From: Platynereis dumerilii | Lineage: Eukaryota > Annelida > Polychaeta > Phyllodocida > Nereididae | Assembly: GCA_026936325.1 (NCBI GenBank) | Contig: JAPTHN010000011.1 | Span: 31,474,501-31,538,500 of the forward strand | Direction: 5' to 3' | DNA length: 64,000 nt | Shown: positions 1 through 12,427 of the stretch, piece after piece | Layout of the letters: every line of letters starts with the position of its first letter | Position numbering within the stretch: the first letter of the stretch is position 1 | Translations under genes and position numbers: made by a program | The notes under the pieces: model-generated | What the model saw: only the letters and a program-made list of their open reading frames with translations | Database searches by the model: none | What the model was told of the DNA's origin: nothing

Positions 1-1574
1 TAAAATTCATACAAGCACTGAGAAAACCTCACTGTTCATGGTTTGTCCACAGAATGGTTCGAATTGAACCCATTCATATTTACTTTTGTAGTAGGAAAAC
101 AAACTTTTGCTCGCCATACTTCTGCATGTGGCTGTAATTTGTCTATAAAACCATGGAAACATCAGGATGTGAAATTACAAGATATGATGGAACTACCATA
201 TGATATACCTTGCCTGGATCCAAAAAAACCCCACCGTCCCACAGTGCCCCGCGTCCCAATGTGCCCCCGTTCCCCCTACATCATTTTCAATGCAAAACTT
301 GGCCCAAAAACCTTAATAAACATCCGATTTTCAAAATTTAAAAAACTGCATATATCAAGTAAACTCCTCCAAATTCTATTCCCTTATTCATTTTGCTCCA
401 TTTGCAATATTAACTTCGCAAAAAGCTTTTTGCCGCATTACGCTGCAATAATGCAAAATTGCAAAATCCCAGACCACAACAAACCAGGGCCAGATTCATG
501 ATGATTTACTTTTGTAGGGGGGAGGGGGGTATTTTTCAGGCCTTACATCACACAATATTAAATAGTACGGAAAACATTTTTTACACATCCTTGGTTATGT
601 AATATTATCATGAAACAAGGGGAGGGGCTTTGGAATTTTTCTATGGGTACTTATTTCATAGAAATGCCTACTTTATAACTCTAGAACATTTCATTACATG
701 CCACATACCCTGAGGTTCATCATAAGATCGATACAGTACCCTTTTTAAGAGTACTTTTCTTGTTTATAACCAATGTAAACGTGTTACTAGTGGATGATGA
801 TGATGAATATTTTACTTATAAGCTGTTAAAGGTATTTTAAAACTGACTGTTATGCATGTGAACACCTGGCTACAAACAGTGTATGAATTAACAGCTCTAA
901 TCATTTCTTATGTCATCCAAGGAACCTAAAACAATAAGAATGTTACATGAAAAGTCCTCAGTTGTCTACTAAATATGATTAGATGACGAATTTACCCCAG
1001 TTATTTGATGAAGTATATACAGCTGGTGGCTCCCCCACATGGTGAAATTGGTCATACCCATTGGAAACGCCACACAGTTTTTAAAATGGGGGTAGGCTCA
1101 CTTGAAGGCTGCTGGCTCAGGCACGAATAATGCCACTAAGCTACAAATACACAAATTAAGGGTCGATATACAGGCCTCTTATTCAGCCAACTTTCATAAT
1201 AATTTGGGAGGGAATCTTTTAAATATTCAAGTTGATTCAAAGGGACTTAGTTTCTTAAAACTGTTTAGAATAGACATAATTCAACTTCTTTCCTTAGAAT
1301 TATTTATGATACAAGTGAAATAGACCAATAGGAAATTTTACAAAATTTAAGTTAAATCTGCTGAGGTAATAGCTTCAATCATTGCACATAGTTAATCTTT
1401 ACACAAGGTGATAGCACCTGCAAACCTATACATATTTCTCGGTGTTTCCATTATCCAATCCAAAGTTGATTTTTCAAATTAAGCCTCCATAATTATGCCA
1501 GTTTGATTTATTCTCATGTTTGCTGCTTAACAAGTAATGCTGCTCTTAGCTCTTGAGTTCATCAGCATCAGTGA
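1..1574. other. Mostly unique sequence; one weak exon-like frame at the edge
   Basis: No recognised gene. A + frame from about position 52 to 240 follows an acceptor-like TGTCCACAG and reads plausibly like protein (WFELNPFIFTFVVGKQTFAR...), then runs into low-complexity proline/serine-rich translation and stops at 501. It matches no family I recognise and could be the last exon of a gene lying to the left, or chance. The rest is AT-rich with no features. Confidence 0.2.
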
Positions 1575-1745
1575 CTCTATTTTCTAGCATTGCAATATAT
1601 GTAAAATACCTACAAGCTGTGGTGTAATTTTAAACTGCATGGGTCAGATTCCCCGGCTTCCAGCCAATGTGGATCCAACTCAACTGAGCATCACAGTTTC
1701 AACAATCAACACAGTGTCTGAGTAAGAATTTTATTTGGAATAGCC
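1575..1745 (+). repeat. Dispersed repeat family A, copy 1
   Basis: Shares the block TCTAGCATTGCA...ACAAGCTGTG...GGTCAGATTCCCC...GAGCATCACAGTTTCAAC with copies at 2,189-2,400 (+) and 4,240-4,437 (-). More diverged than the other two. It is probably a non-autonomous element; no coding capacity is seen. Confidence 0.65.
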
Positions 1746-2188
1746 CCAGCAACCACAGTGTCACAGTTTGTCAGACAAGGGCTAACAATAAAACTAAGCA
1801 TCACAGTTTAAACATTGATATATTGAAGAAAGTATTGCATTAGTTTTCCCAATGATCTATCATTGGCAGTCAGTAAGTACTTGGTATGATACTTTATTAT
1901 TTTGATAAGCAAATCTTTGTTGTATTTTAAGATAGGCATTTGAAGCAATCTTGCTCAGTTGCTTCAATATTTAACTTTCATTAAATCAATGACTGATCTT
2001 TATTATATTACGCCCACAAGTAGACTTTGTAATGCTTTTGTTCAGGCAAATAATAATACCAGACATTTATTTCTTTGTTTGGTTTGGTTAATAGATGACA
2101 TGACATTAAATGTCCATTATGAACATGCCATACGAGGGCCTTTTAGGATGATAAAACCCCAGTTTGGGTAAGGTTTCATTTCCATTGT

Positions 2189-2400
2189 TTACAGTCCTCG
2201 TCATACTTACGTTGATTCTCAAGTTCTTTTCTATGCTGTTGAACTGTGATGTCAGAGATGACACTATTCTAGCATTGCATGTAAATTAACTACAAGCTGT
2301 GATGTCATTTCAAACTGGGTCAGATTCCCCAGTTTCTGGCCAATGCGAATCCACCAAACTGAGCATCACAGTTTCAACTCAGTATGAGAGTGAAAATTGG
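2189..2400 (+). repeat. Dispersed repeat family A, copy 2 (left inverted arm)
   Basis: Starts TTACAGTCCTCGTCATACTT and is matched in inverse orientation, nearly base for base over its first ~150 bp, by 4,240-4,437. The two arms face each other across the LINE fragment, so they may be the two arms of a foldback or DNA transposon split by a later insertion. Confidence 0.7.
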
Positions 2401-2459
2401 GTCTGGGAAAACCCATGCAAGTTTGACTTCACAGCCTCTCAGCCAATGGGCTGCCAAAA

Positions 2460-4036
2460 CAAATAATAATAATAATAATAAATTTATTTTATAAAGCGAA
2501 AATTCCACAACTGCTCTAACCGCTTGATTACAATAAATAGGTGTATAATAACATGTAAAAATTAAGATTGTAAATATAAAAACATATAAATTTAAATAAG
2601 TACTTAAAAACTTTTAGTCAAAATATTCAATAAAAAGATAAGTTTTAAGTTTACGTTTAAAAACATTAAGACAAGGTGAAGATTTAAGATCATGAGGCAG
2701 TTCATTCCAGAGTCTTGGACCATAAAAACTAAATGCACGAGTCATGACTAAATTAGAATTTGTAAATGGCACTCTGAGAAGATTACAGTTCTGGGATCGA
2801 AGGTTGCGGGCAGGAGTATAAGGCTGTAACAGCTCTCTCAGGTAACCAGGAGCCACACCATTCACAGTCTTATAAATGATCACCAATGATTTGTACTTGA
2901 TCCTTTGTTGAACAGGCAGCCAATGTAAGGATCGCAGAGCCGGAGTAATATGATCGAATTTCCGTGACCCAGTTAGTATGCGGGCAGCTGCATTTTGTAT
3001 TGATTGGAGTTTGTTTATCTGGGCTGATGGTAAACCACTGTACAGAACATTGCAATAATCAAGTTTGCTGGTAATAAAAGCATGCACAATAGTTTCCAAG
3101 GACTCTTGATCAAGATATCGCTTTAGGTATCCAATGTTGCGAAGATGATAATATGATGATCTGCACACTGATGAGATATGTGCATCCATAGAAAGGTGAG
3201 AGTCCATAGTGACACCGATGCACTTGGCGGTAGATGTTGGTGCAATGCTGTGGCTTCCGACCTGCAAGGATGGAACACTAATTTTTTGACCAGCTTGTTT
3301 TGAAGAGATCACCAGCAGCTCAGTCTTGTCATCATTCATCTTTAAATAATAATGAGCCATCCATGCTTGAACAGATGATAAACATGATTCCAGTCGACTA
3401 ACGGCAACATCAAGCTCATCAACCTTGCAGCTGAGGTACAATTCACTGTCATCAGCATATAGATGGTAGTTAATGCCATTACTACGGAGGAGAGCCCCGA
3501 GAGATGATGTGTAAATTGTAAATAAAATCGGCCCTAACACAGATCCTTGTGGGACTCCGCAATCAAGACACACTGGATCTGATTTAGTGCCCTTAATCCT
3601 GATGACTTGTGACCTGGAACTCAAGTACGATGTTAACCATGTTAATGCAGTTCCGCCGATACCAAGGTCACTGAGGGTCTGTAGTAGGCGTTGATGGTCA
3701 ACGGTATCAAACGCTGCTGAGAGATCGAGTAACAGCAGCAGAATAGCCTTTTTCTTGCCGATAGCACAGATCACATCATTGTGTACTCGAAGTAGTGCAG
3801 TCTCAGTGCTATGTCCTTGCCGATATGCTGACTGGAATGGTTCAACCAGGTTGTTGCTACTGAGATATGACTGAAGTTGTGAGGCAACAACTTTTTCAAT
3901 GAGCTTCGATACAAAGGCCAAGTTAGAAACTGGCCGATAGTTCTTAAATTCCTCCGGATCCAATGATGGCTTCTTCAACAAAGGAGATACTACTGCAGAT
4001 TTATATATTTCGGGAAAAACACCTGTTTCCAATGAT
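2460..4036 (-). mobile_element. 5'-truncated CR1/L2-group non-LTR retrotransposon (LINE)
   Basis: The minus-strand element ends in a short A/T microsatellite, (AAT)n on the + strand at 2,460-2,483, the usual 3' terminus of this LINE group. About 130 bp of 3' UTR precede the tail. The 5' side stops just inside the start of the reverse-transcriptase domain, so the endonuclease and ORF1 are absent, a typical 5' truncation. It lies between inverted copies of repeat family A. Confidence 0.85.
2614..4032 (-). CDS. LINE reverse transcriptase, C-terminal part (ORF2 fragment)
   Basis: An open 472-residue frame begins at RT block 1 ([13 protein letters not shown], then [10 protein letters not shown]). 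It contains motif [12 protein letters not shown] with the first catalytic Asp (about residue 104), [13 protein letters not shown], motif C YADD (about residue 192), and the CR1/L2-group C-terminal region ([13 protein letters not shown]... and [13 protein letters not shown]). The upstream apurinic endonuclease domain is missing, so this copy cannot move by itself. The RT portion has no internal stop, which suggests a fairly young insertion. The exact clade (L2, Crack or Daphne-like) cannot be fixed without a tree. It is not a host gene. Confidence 0.9.
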   Translation of the reverse strand: METGVFPEIYKSAVVSPLLKKPSLDPEEFKNYRPVSNLAFVSKLIEKVVASQLQSYLSSNNLVEPFQSAYRQGHSTETALLRVHNDVICAIGKKKAILLLLLDLSAAFDTVDHQRLLQTLSDLGIGGTALTWLTSYLSSRSQVIRIKGTKSDPVCLDCGVPQGSVLGPILFTIYTSSLGALLRSNGINYHLYADDSELYLSCKVDELDVAVSRLESCLSSVQAWMAHYYLKMNDDKTELLVISSKQAGQKISVPSLQVGSHSIAPTSTAKCIGVTMDSHLSMDAHISSVCRSSYYHLRNIGYLKRYLDQESLETIVHAFITSKLDYCNVLYSGLPSAQINKLQSIQNAAARILTGSRKFDHITPALRSLHWLPVQQRIKYKSLVIIYKTVNGVAPGYLRELLQPYTPARNLRSQNCNLLRVPFTNSNLVMTRAFSFYGPRLWNELPHDLKSSPCLNVFKRKLKTYLFIEYFD

Positions 4037-4239
4037 CTATTTATAATAGCGAAACAAATATATACATAACATAAGCCATGTGTTTACAAACAAATTGTCA
4101 AAGCCTTCTGTTTATACCAACTTCCATCAAAGTTTAAAGTTGTAAGTTAGCAAGTTTGTAGATTAATCAAACAACTCTGTGGGGATTATAACAGTTGTCT
4201 ACTATGAATGCTCACAAAGCTGATAAAATTCTTACTCTG

Positions 4240-4437
4240 ACACTGTGTTGAAACAGTGATGCTCAATACAGGAGGATCAACATTGGCTAGAAGCTGGGGA
4301 ATCTGACCCAGTTTGAAATGACATCACAGCTTGTAGTTAATTTACATGCAATGCGAGAATAGTGTCATCTCTGACATCACAGTTCAACAGCATAGAAAAG
4401 AACTTGAGATTCAACGTAAGTATGACGAGGACTGTAA
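4240..4437 (-). repeat. Dispersed repeat family A, copy 3 (right inverted arm)
   Basis: Reverse complement of 2,189-2,400, including GATGTCAGAGATGACACT and the terminal CCTCGTCATACTTACGTTGA. The outer end at 4,437 (CGAGGACTGTAA) mirrors the outer end of the left arm at 2,189, giving an element about 2.25 kb across including the inserted LINE. Confidence 0.7.
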
Positions 4438-4808
4438 CATTTTTACTGACAGTCACATCGAAACTTTGCAGGCAATGATTGCAATCTCAACATAATTTTA
4501 TCTTGCATTGCTTCCATCAACTTTTGGTATACTTGCATGACAATATATATATTTTGTTGATGCCAAGGTCCCTAGCAGAACTATCTGATAAGGGGAGATC
4601 CCCCAAACACCATCTTCCTCCTGTGACTGGGTATACCAACACATGTAAACGAGCGTCATGCGTCAGTTTCTGTGTAGGTTCAGCAGTTTGTAAATACAGA
4701 CCTTTGATTCATGTTTTCTCCTCAATTGTGAATGCATAAATTGAACATGGTGGATAAGTTAAAGTTAAATGTGATCTTTACAGTTAAATTACTCTTTTTT
4801 CCGTAAAA

Positions 4809-5203
4809 GGGCAATTCCGTAAAGTCCGATTTACAGACACTTTAGCAGCTTGTGTAGCCCTACAACCATACCATAGCTTTTTTTCATTGTTATCCTGGCA
4901 TGAGGCCAGGTAATAGGGGTATCAGACAAGCCATCAACCAAAGCTCCAAGTTCAAAAGGAGCTGAGCTACATCAAAATATCAGCATTTCGGACGTACATC
5001 GTGTGATGTACGTCCGAAACGCTATAATATATTTTGATGTAGCTCAGCTCCTGTTGCACTTAGAGCTTTGGTTGGTGGCTTGTCTGATACCCCTGTTACC
5101 TTCCCTTATCCCTATATAACAATGAAATAGCTGAGATATAATGGTAGGGCTACACAAGCTGCTAGTGTGCCAAATCTGTAAATCTGAGTTTACAGAATTG
5201 CCC
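4809..5203. repeat. Long imperfect palindrome (foldback/MITE-like)
   Basis: The left arm starts GGGCAATTC and the right arm ends GAATTGCCC. The innermost arms, TTCGGACGTACATC (4,987-5,000) and GATGTACGTCCGAA (5,005-5,018), are perfect around a 4-base loop. Matching runs continue outward: GAGCTGAGCTACATCAAAAT, AGCTTTGGTTG, TATCAGACAAGCC, GCAGCTTGTGTAGCCCTAC. An RNA read from either strand would fold into a ~195-bp hairpin. No ORF is present. Confidence 0.85.
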
Positions 5204-5734
5204 AAAATCAACAATGATCTTGCATAGTAGAGGCTTTTGGATGACTCCCTTGAAATTCTGCCAGATGGCTTAAAATGTTGGAATCGGGTGATTTTGAGCA
5301 TTTTAGCACACCTCTTCAAGTTGAAAAGATATCTCCAGTGCTCAATATTCTTTCATAAATGATACATGAGCAGGTAAGTGTTTTTAACCGAAACGTAAAT
5401 GTTTGAGGAATCACAGTACATGTAGGTACACTTATAGGCCAGAGAATTGTGCCTGATGTTAAAAAAAAAAAAACTTGTTAATTTTACCAAATACCTGACG
5501 TGATTTAAAAATCAATAGGATTTCACTGGTCATATAATACACCCCTGGCCTGACATTCACGAAACAGCAAGATTTTAAGATGCCAAAAACCTTTTCAATT
5601 TAAAATTGTGTCTCTTTTGCGTTTCAGTAGTCTACTCTTGCGTTTTTGTGATAGGATTTTGAACTTACCGAAGCTATCTGAAAAAGTTCGGAAATGCTGA
5701 AACGCACATAATCCAGTCCCACTAATTACTTTGA

Positions 5735-5805
5735 AGTAATAGAAAAGGAAAGTTATTCCGAAACAAAGACATGTTTGTTCGGAATAACTTTCCTTTTCTA
5801 TTACT
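5735..5805. repeat. Perfect 28-bp inverted repeat (hairpin)
   Basis: Arms 5,735-5,762 and 5,778-5,805 are exact reverse complements through the core GGAAAGTTATTCCGAA, with a 15-base loop. GAAACGCACAT occurs just outside on both sides (about 5,698 and 5,806) in the same orientation. Confidence 0.8.
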
Positions 5806-6126
5806 GAAACGCACATATTTCATGAGAAGATGATGAGGTCATGAACATATCAAGACATGTATTCCACAGGCCTGTCTCCCTTGTAATTACTCTTTCCAAT
5901 TTGAATAAGAAAGTAAACTTGACAATACAAGACATTCCTATAACTCTATCAGATCTTTTTCTTTAATTCCTTTCTTAAATTTAATTTGAGGAGGATTCTT
6001 TTCCCAACATTATTTTCAAAACTCGCAGTATCATGGGAGTAGAGTAATTTATTCTTGTGTCATACTCATTTGATTTCATCCTGCTCAGTTATACATATCC
6101 TTTTTTGCTTTCAGAGTAGTAAATCT

Positions 6127-6435
6127 CATGTATATATTTTTCATTATTTGGCATGTTCACGAATTCGTGGAGGTGTAAAAACGAGGTTTAGTGTTAAAAT
6201 TAGGTTTGGAGTAAGTTCTAGCCAAGTTTAAGATTGCAATGTTCGTAATTACACATACACAAATTCGTGAATAGCAATATTTATCACTTACACGAATGCA
6301 AAATTCGTGTATTATGTTCGTTTTTTTCAGCTTTACAAATTCGTGTACATGCCAAAGAGTGAAAAAGATATACCTCTCATGTATATATTTTTCATGATTT
6401 GGCATGTTCACGAATTCGTGGAGGTGTAAAAATGA
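6127..6435. repeat. 58-bp direct repeat with ACGAATTCGTG palindromes
   Basis: A block TCATGTATATATTTTTCAT...GGCATGTTCACGAATTCGTGGAGGTGTAAAAA occurs at about 6,127 and again at about 6,378. Between and after the copies are further ACGAATTCGTG or variant motifs (about 6,262, 6,293, 6,308, 6,337, 6,442). This makes a cluster of short palindromes in about 320 bp. Confidence 0.75.
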
Positions 6436-6471
6436 GCATGTACGAATTCGTGGACATGAAAAAAAAAACAC

Positions 6472-6554
6472 GGAAATATATGTCCTTTATATACGGTGCA
6501 GATTTAGAGGTATTAAACCTCTAAATCTGCACCATATAAAGGACATATATTTCC
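6472..6554. repeat. Near-perfect ~39-bp-arm hairpin
   Basis: Left arm GGAAATATATGTCCTTTATA... and right arm ...TATAAAGGACATATATTTCC meet across a 5-base loop next to GAGGT/ACCTC. There is one small mismatch near the middle (TATACGG against CCATATA). Confidence 0.8.
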
Positions 6555-6559
6555 GGTTT

Positions 6560-8221
6560 TCCCAGAAAACATTGATATTGCAGTGTGTGGTAGTAGGCCT
6601 ATTGGGAACAATATTTGTGATAATAAGAAAAAAAATGAAGCATGATTTCATCCTCAGTTGGGGTTTTGTTTAATAAGCTGTATGTTTTTATTTGCATCCT
6701 CCTGAATTATTATTTCATATTTGAGACACAATGCCTTTTGTCAATAGAGTAATATTCTTCCTTTAATTACTAATAAGATAGGACTTCAAATTACCAATTA
6801 TTGATGAATTAATCACGATTTTTTTATTCATGCGATTCACCGATTCATCGTGCTGACATAACAGAATAAGACCCAATTAAGCCAATGAGACTGAATCGAG
6901 TTCGAAATAGTTAATCACATCGTTCTTTAATATTCTAAAGAAAATTTGGTGATGAACTTCAAATTATAATTTGGGTATGCAGGAACAGTGCATTGATATA
7001 TATAATCATATTATCTCCGAAGTTCCCTTACTCTAACTTCTTCCATGTATACCATGATTGAATCGTTTGCAACTGAAGGGCAAACTCTTGGCCAATTGTA
7101 AAAGATCTGTTCTCCGATTTTGGCCTATAGATTATCACTGTCAGCTTTAGCTAGAACGATACATGTATTGAGCACTATAGATCCACTATATACAACATAA
7201 TTCTATGACCTGATTAGCAATGGGTGCTGTGTTTTGCACAGACTCTCACTTATGACCAAGACCAAATGCGTCTCTCATACCAGCGTGTCATAGGTGCGGT
7301 GTCCCAAATACACTGCAATCAGTGCTTGGCCGGTTGTGTGTTGTGAGTGCCGAAAAATTGATCATAGCAATTACACTTGAAAGAATCTCATGGCGTGATG
7401 CCCTGTTTAAACCAAAGTTGGTGCAAAGGACAAGAACTTGATTTAGGTCTACTGTGGAATCAATTTCAGTATCCATTGGCTTATAATTAGACCTATATAC
7501 TAGATTTATATACCGGCAAGACATAGGCCTATCTACCGAAAACTTAATTTTTGTTCAGCTTAATCATAAAATCTTCAATTAATTGGGTATTAAAGTTGTA
7601 AATAATCAGTATAGGCTATGTTATGTATACCGCTGTTTCTTCATTAAAAATTGTCTAATTGACAGCAACATTGACTCGTCTTCTGTCACAAGTTTGTCAC
7701 CAATGCAGTGAAATGGATACTTACTGCTCATGATGTTTTGTCAAACCACATTGATGAATAGAAAATGCTGTCACCATTTTAAAGAGTGTAGTAATTTTTG
7801 TAAAAGATATGTTAATGATTTCATTAATTAGGGTGTAGTCAACTACCAGTACCAAGCATGTGTATACAAGATTAATTTCTGAGAAATAACAACCTTTTTT
7901 CTTACTGAATGGGTCCTGAAGATTGCAAAATTATAATTTATCATCAGTTTTTTTGATAGAGCAGTGAAATAACAATCGTCTAACCAGATTACGAAATCCC
8001 GTTTCGGATAAATTCTGATTAACTGGGCCATTTCCGTTAAGACTAATATCCATGAGTTCAATATTAAGCCAATACCATGATGTCGTGTATTTCATACAAC
8101 AATGGGCTATTGACAGCAATGTAAGAAAAATAGGCCTAACATATTAACTATTCAGGCCGAAATTGATCCCACAAACATGAGCACAAATAAGTGCAGGCCT
8201 GGACAGCAAATTGAGCTCATG
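6560..8221. other. Unique-looking AT-rich sequence
   Basis: Only short unsupported ORFs. I see no domain, repeat or RNA structure in it. Confidence 0.5.
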
Positions 8222-8223
8222 TA

Positions 8224-9212
8224 GGGGAGAGCGGGGCACAGTGAGACGGCGGGCACAGTGAGACAAAGCCCGTAGCATCTACCTGGTACTGTTTACAGAT
8301 TAACCCTTGTTTGTATAGTGCAAAAATTAAGTAAGTGAGAGACTGAGAGACTGTCCTATATCTTGAATGCTTACGCAGCATATCGAGAGTGGAGTTTCAA
8401 TATTTTTGTTTTTAGCCTGTAAAAGTAAATAATTTGGCTAAACGACTTTTTGTTATAATTCCCAAGAAAAATGGTATAATGCAAAGCAATTACCAGGGAT
8501 TCAAACCTTGGTTGCTTGTCTTAGTTTAGTGAGATGACTAACCACAATGCAGGCTTCCGGTCCGCAGGATTCAAAAGTTTTATAAACAGAGCTGCATGGG
8601 GCATAGTGAGACAGTTTGAAGTGGGGCACAGTGAGACATAACAAAATACACTCGAAAGGACATGAATGTAATGCATGGCTCACAATTCACTATTAAAAAC
8701 AAAATACCTGCTATAAACTACTGATTTTAGTGAGTAATATCCAGAGGGAAGCGTCAAAGAAGGATTTTGATTAGGATGTAACAGGTGCGGCAGGTTAAAT
8801 AAGTCGTGCATGTGTCCCATGCGATGAAGTTTCAAAACATGCTCAAAAAAGGACCTAAAAAATCACCTGGCCAGCTGCTTTTATTAGAGTACAGTAGTTT
8901 CTGATGCAACAATTGATAGAATAATTCTGCAGGTCCTGATGATTGGCGGTTATGACAGCAGATGCCCTGTCTCACTGTGCCCCGCCTGCTGTCTCACTGT
9001 GCCCCGCCCACGGGGCACAGCGAGACACTTAACGAGCACGTACATAATTTAAAGTTTCTCCAAACCTGTAAAAGGTAGGAACCTGAAACTATGTGACAAT
9101 ATACCCAATGTCATTAGCTATAATGTGGACCTGATCTCATTTAACTTGTTCCTGCCAACATTTTGGAAGACTTGAAAATAAAAAAAGTGTCTCACTGTGC
9201 CCCGCTCTCCCC
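8224..9212. mobile_element. Non-autonomous DNA transposon with TA target duplication
   Basis: The 24-bp terminal inverted repeats are exact: the left begins GGGGAGAGCGGGGCACAG at 8,224 and the right ends CTGTGCCCCGCTCTCCCC at 9,212. Both are flanked by TA (8,222-8,223 and 9,213-9,214), which fits the TA target choice of Tc1/mariner-type transposases. The 15-bp subrepeat GGGGCACAGTGAGAC or a close variant occurs about eight times: 8,233, 8,250, 8,598, 8,623 and 9,012 in direct orientation; 8,969, 8,991 and 9,189 inverted. No transposase ORF is present, so it would need one from elsewhere. Confidence 0.8.
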
Positions 9213-9506
9213 TAACTGAAAAGTTGTCTTAATTGAATACGATGTTCCCAGAAGGCCAAAGAACAAGCTGACGAAATTTTGAAAACTCACGTCAAGCCCA
9301 GAAAGGCAGAACAAATAGGCCTGTATGATAGTTTTGCTTAACATTGACCATTGCCCAGAAAGTTCAACTAACACAATTTCTAATAAGAATATAAATCGAC
9401 CATTGTTTAAAAAACGCTCTTTCCTTGATGTAAGCATGGTCTGTGTTCCAATGGAATGTTTTCACATTTTGTTCCTTTCTTGTTGATCTATTAGGCTGTG
9501 ATCCAT

Positions 9507-9785
9507 GACGTCACAATGTGATGACGTAGTGAACAGAGGTATCAAATGATTGTCTTTTGCGTGGGTGGTTCCGTTTTGGAATGAGTGGTGTCAATAGACG
9601 TGCATGATTCCGTCTTGGAATCAACAGCCTGTGTCTAAGCTGCACAGTCCTCTGTTTCACATGAAGGTGCTTTCGGCCAGGATATGGCACAGTTGGAGCA
9701 GTAGGATGCAGGTGGCGGCTGATTGGCTGAGCAAGAAACCCACACAGTCAGCAGCCAATCAGAGGCGAGGGGAGGGGCCAATGGT
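9507..9785. promoter_or_regulatory. Promoter-like cluster: CRE, CCAAT and G-rich motifs
   Basis: A full CRE palindrome TGACGTCA lies at 9,507-9,514, with a second half-site TGACGTAG at 9,523. Inverted and direct CCAAT boxes lie at 9,722, 9,755 and 9,778, with a GAGGGGAGGGG run between the last two. No TATA box is obvious. It could be a host promoter; the neuropeptide gene on the same strand lies 28 kb downstream. It could equally be chance clustering. Confidence 0.3.
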
Positions 9786-10615
9786 GGCGTTAAATGACCG
9801 TCTTGTTTCTATAATGTTCACTTCTTTTTCCAAGGGACAGCGCATTTTCTCAGGATTGGATTAAAGGGGAAATCCTAGCGCTGGTCACCTCGAAATGCTA
9901 GGATTGTAGAGCAGAAAAGACTTGATCCCCAGAGAGCAACAGCAGCGGACTTTTCACAGCACACAACAGTCCAAACCAGGTTGGTCAAGTGACTTTCTTT
10001 TACTCTTTGTGACACATCTGTGACACACACAGCAGAATTAGTGCAAAAGTAATCAATTAACTAGTGACAAAGTTAACAGGGCTGATCCTATGCGGTGTAC
10101 CACAAGGTGATGGCTGTCAGGAAGGCCTGTCTCGTTCAATGCCATACCTATAATATATAACAGCACTCAGGTTTATTGATTTGTAAGCTAAAGCGTTGGT
10201 CCACAGACCATTTACACAGATTGACACAAGTATTTGTCCTGCAGTTTTTGAAAGTCAGCCAAATTGTACCAATTAAAACGTTAGTCAAAATGATTTAATA
10301 GCATTTTAACAGTGACTCAAACAACATGGTCATAAAGCAAATGGTCATAATGCACTAAGTTACTGAAAAAGGTCACTTTCCTTGTAATTGGCTCTTTGTA
10401 ATTGTCATAATTATCATGAATAGGCTAGCTCTTTGTTAACACTGCACAAAGCTGCGGCAATTTTCTATATTTTCCAAGAACTGAATTGTATTTTCATGCC
10501 AAAGATTATAGGATAAAGTATGTCTCTCTTCTCTGAGCTTATTGATTAGCCTTTTTGCTTTCGCAACATAATGTTTTCCTATTTGATAAGTGCTGTAGTC
10601 ATGTCACTGTATGTT
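9786..10615. other. No feature recognised
   Basis: Ordinary AT-rich sequence with short open frames only. Confidence 0.5.
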
Positions 10616-10619
10616 TTGT

Positions 10620-11460
<841 letters not shown>

Positions 11461-11749
11461 TTCTTTGCTCAATCCGTCAATGGCTTCAGTCAAGTGACAA
11501 ATATTTAGGCAGAGTAAACTTATTGTTGCAATTTGCTCTTGCTAAAGACAAATCGTTCTTATCACAGAGAGCCCATGAGCTTTTCATAAACTGTAGTCAC
11601 AGCAGACAGGAAACTTCCTTTCACTTTTGAAGTGCTTGGATTCTAAATAGTCTGCTTGTTTCTTAATAAAAGGAAAGATTAATCGATAGAGGGCTGATAG
11701 TAATGTTATAATTGGCTAATCATTATTCATATTAAGCTAGTTTGGTTAA

Positions 11750-11788
11750 CATGGACGTACTATCTGGAAGATAGATAGTACGTCCATG
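11750..11788. repeat. Perfect 16-bp-arm hairpin
   Basis: CATGGACGTACTATCT (11,750-11,765) and AGATAGTACGTCCATG (11,773-11,788) are exact reverse complements with a 7-base loop. They share GGACGTAC with the centre of the 4,809-5,203 palindrome. Confidence 0.8.
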
Positions 11789-12089
11789 GCTAAAATAAAT
11801 GAGATTAGCTCTTTTAGTCATTACTTGATCTCTATTAGGTTTAATTAGGGGGTAGTTCATATATATGTCACGTTTTCCTTAGAGCTCTTTGCAGACTGGC
11901 GGTCCACTCTATTGGCAAACCGGCTTTGCCACGTCATTTACAGTTTTCTGTGGTCTCTAATCTTCTTATCTGATTACAATGTAATACCTTAAGTCATTTT
12001 TAATTAGCTTGTTTATTGACACCTATGCCGCTAGACATGATAAGCACTGAATGAACTGATTAACCATAACTGACAATCTCAAAGTTATG

Positions 12090-12427
12090 CGATGCTCCAC
12101 CAATATGGGCCAAAGCTCATTTGTATGTTCTGGTGCTAGTCTTTGGAGCTGTCTGCCAAACTCGGTGAAATCGTCTACTAGTCTCTCTGTTTAAAAGTAA
12201 TATGTTAAAACATATTTTAACTTTACGTTTATAATTTTACCTTTTTACTGGTTTTACTGTCTTTATTAGCTTTTACATTGTATGTATCGTAGTTTTAATC
12301 AATTCTATATTTCTATGTTCTTATCTTTACACTTGTTTTATGTTAGGGCCTTATTGTAAACCAGTATTTATACTGAATAAGCTACCCTGCCTAAATAAAA
12401 GTGATTTGACTTTGACTTTGACTTGAC
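12090..12427 (+). mobile_element. LINE 3'-end remnant (CR1/L2-group)
   Basis: A + frame reads SLWSCLPNSVKSSTSLSV near 12,140-12,190, matching the conserved LWNxLPxxIRxSxSL tail of CR1/L2-group ORF2 proteins. It is followed by about 230 bp of 3' UTR and a (TGACTT)n terminus at 12,403-12,425. The copy is heavily truncated and diverged, and older than the LINE at 2.5-4.0 kb. Confidence 0.7.
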
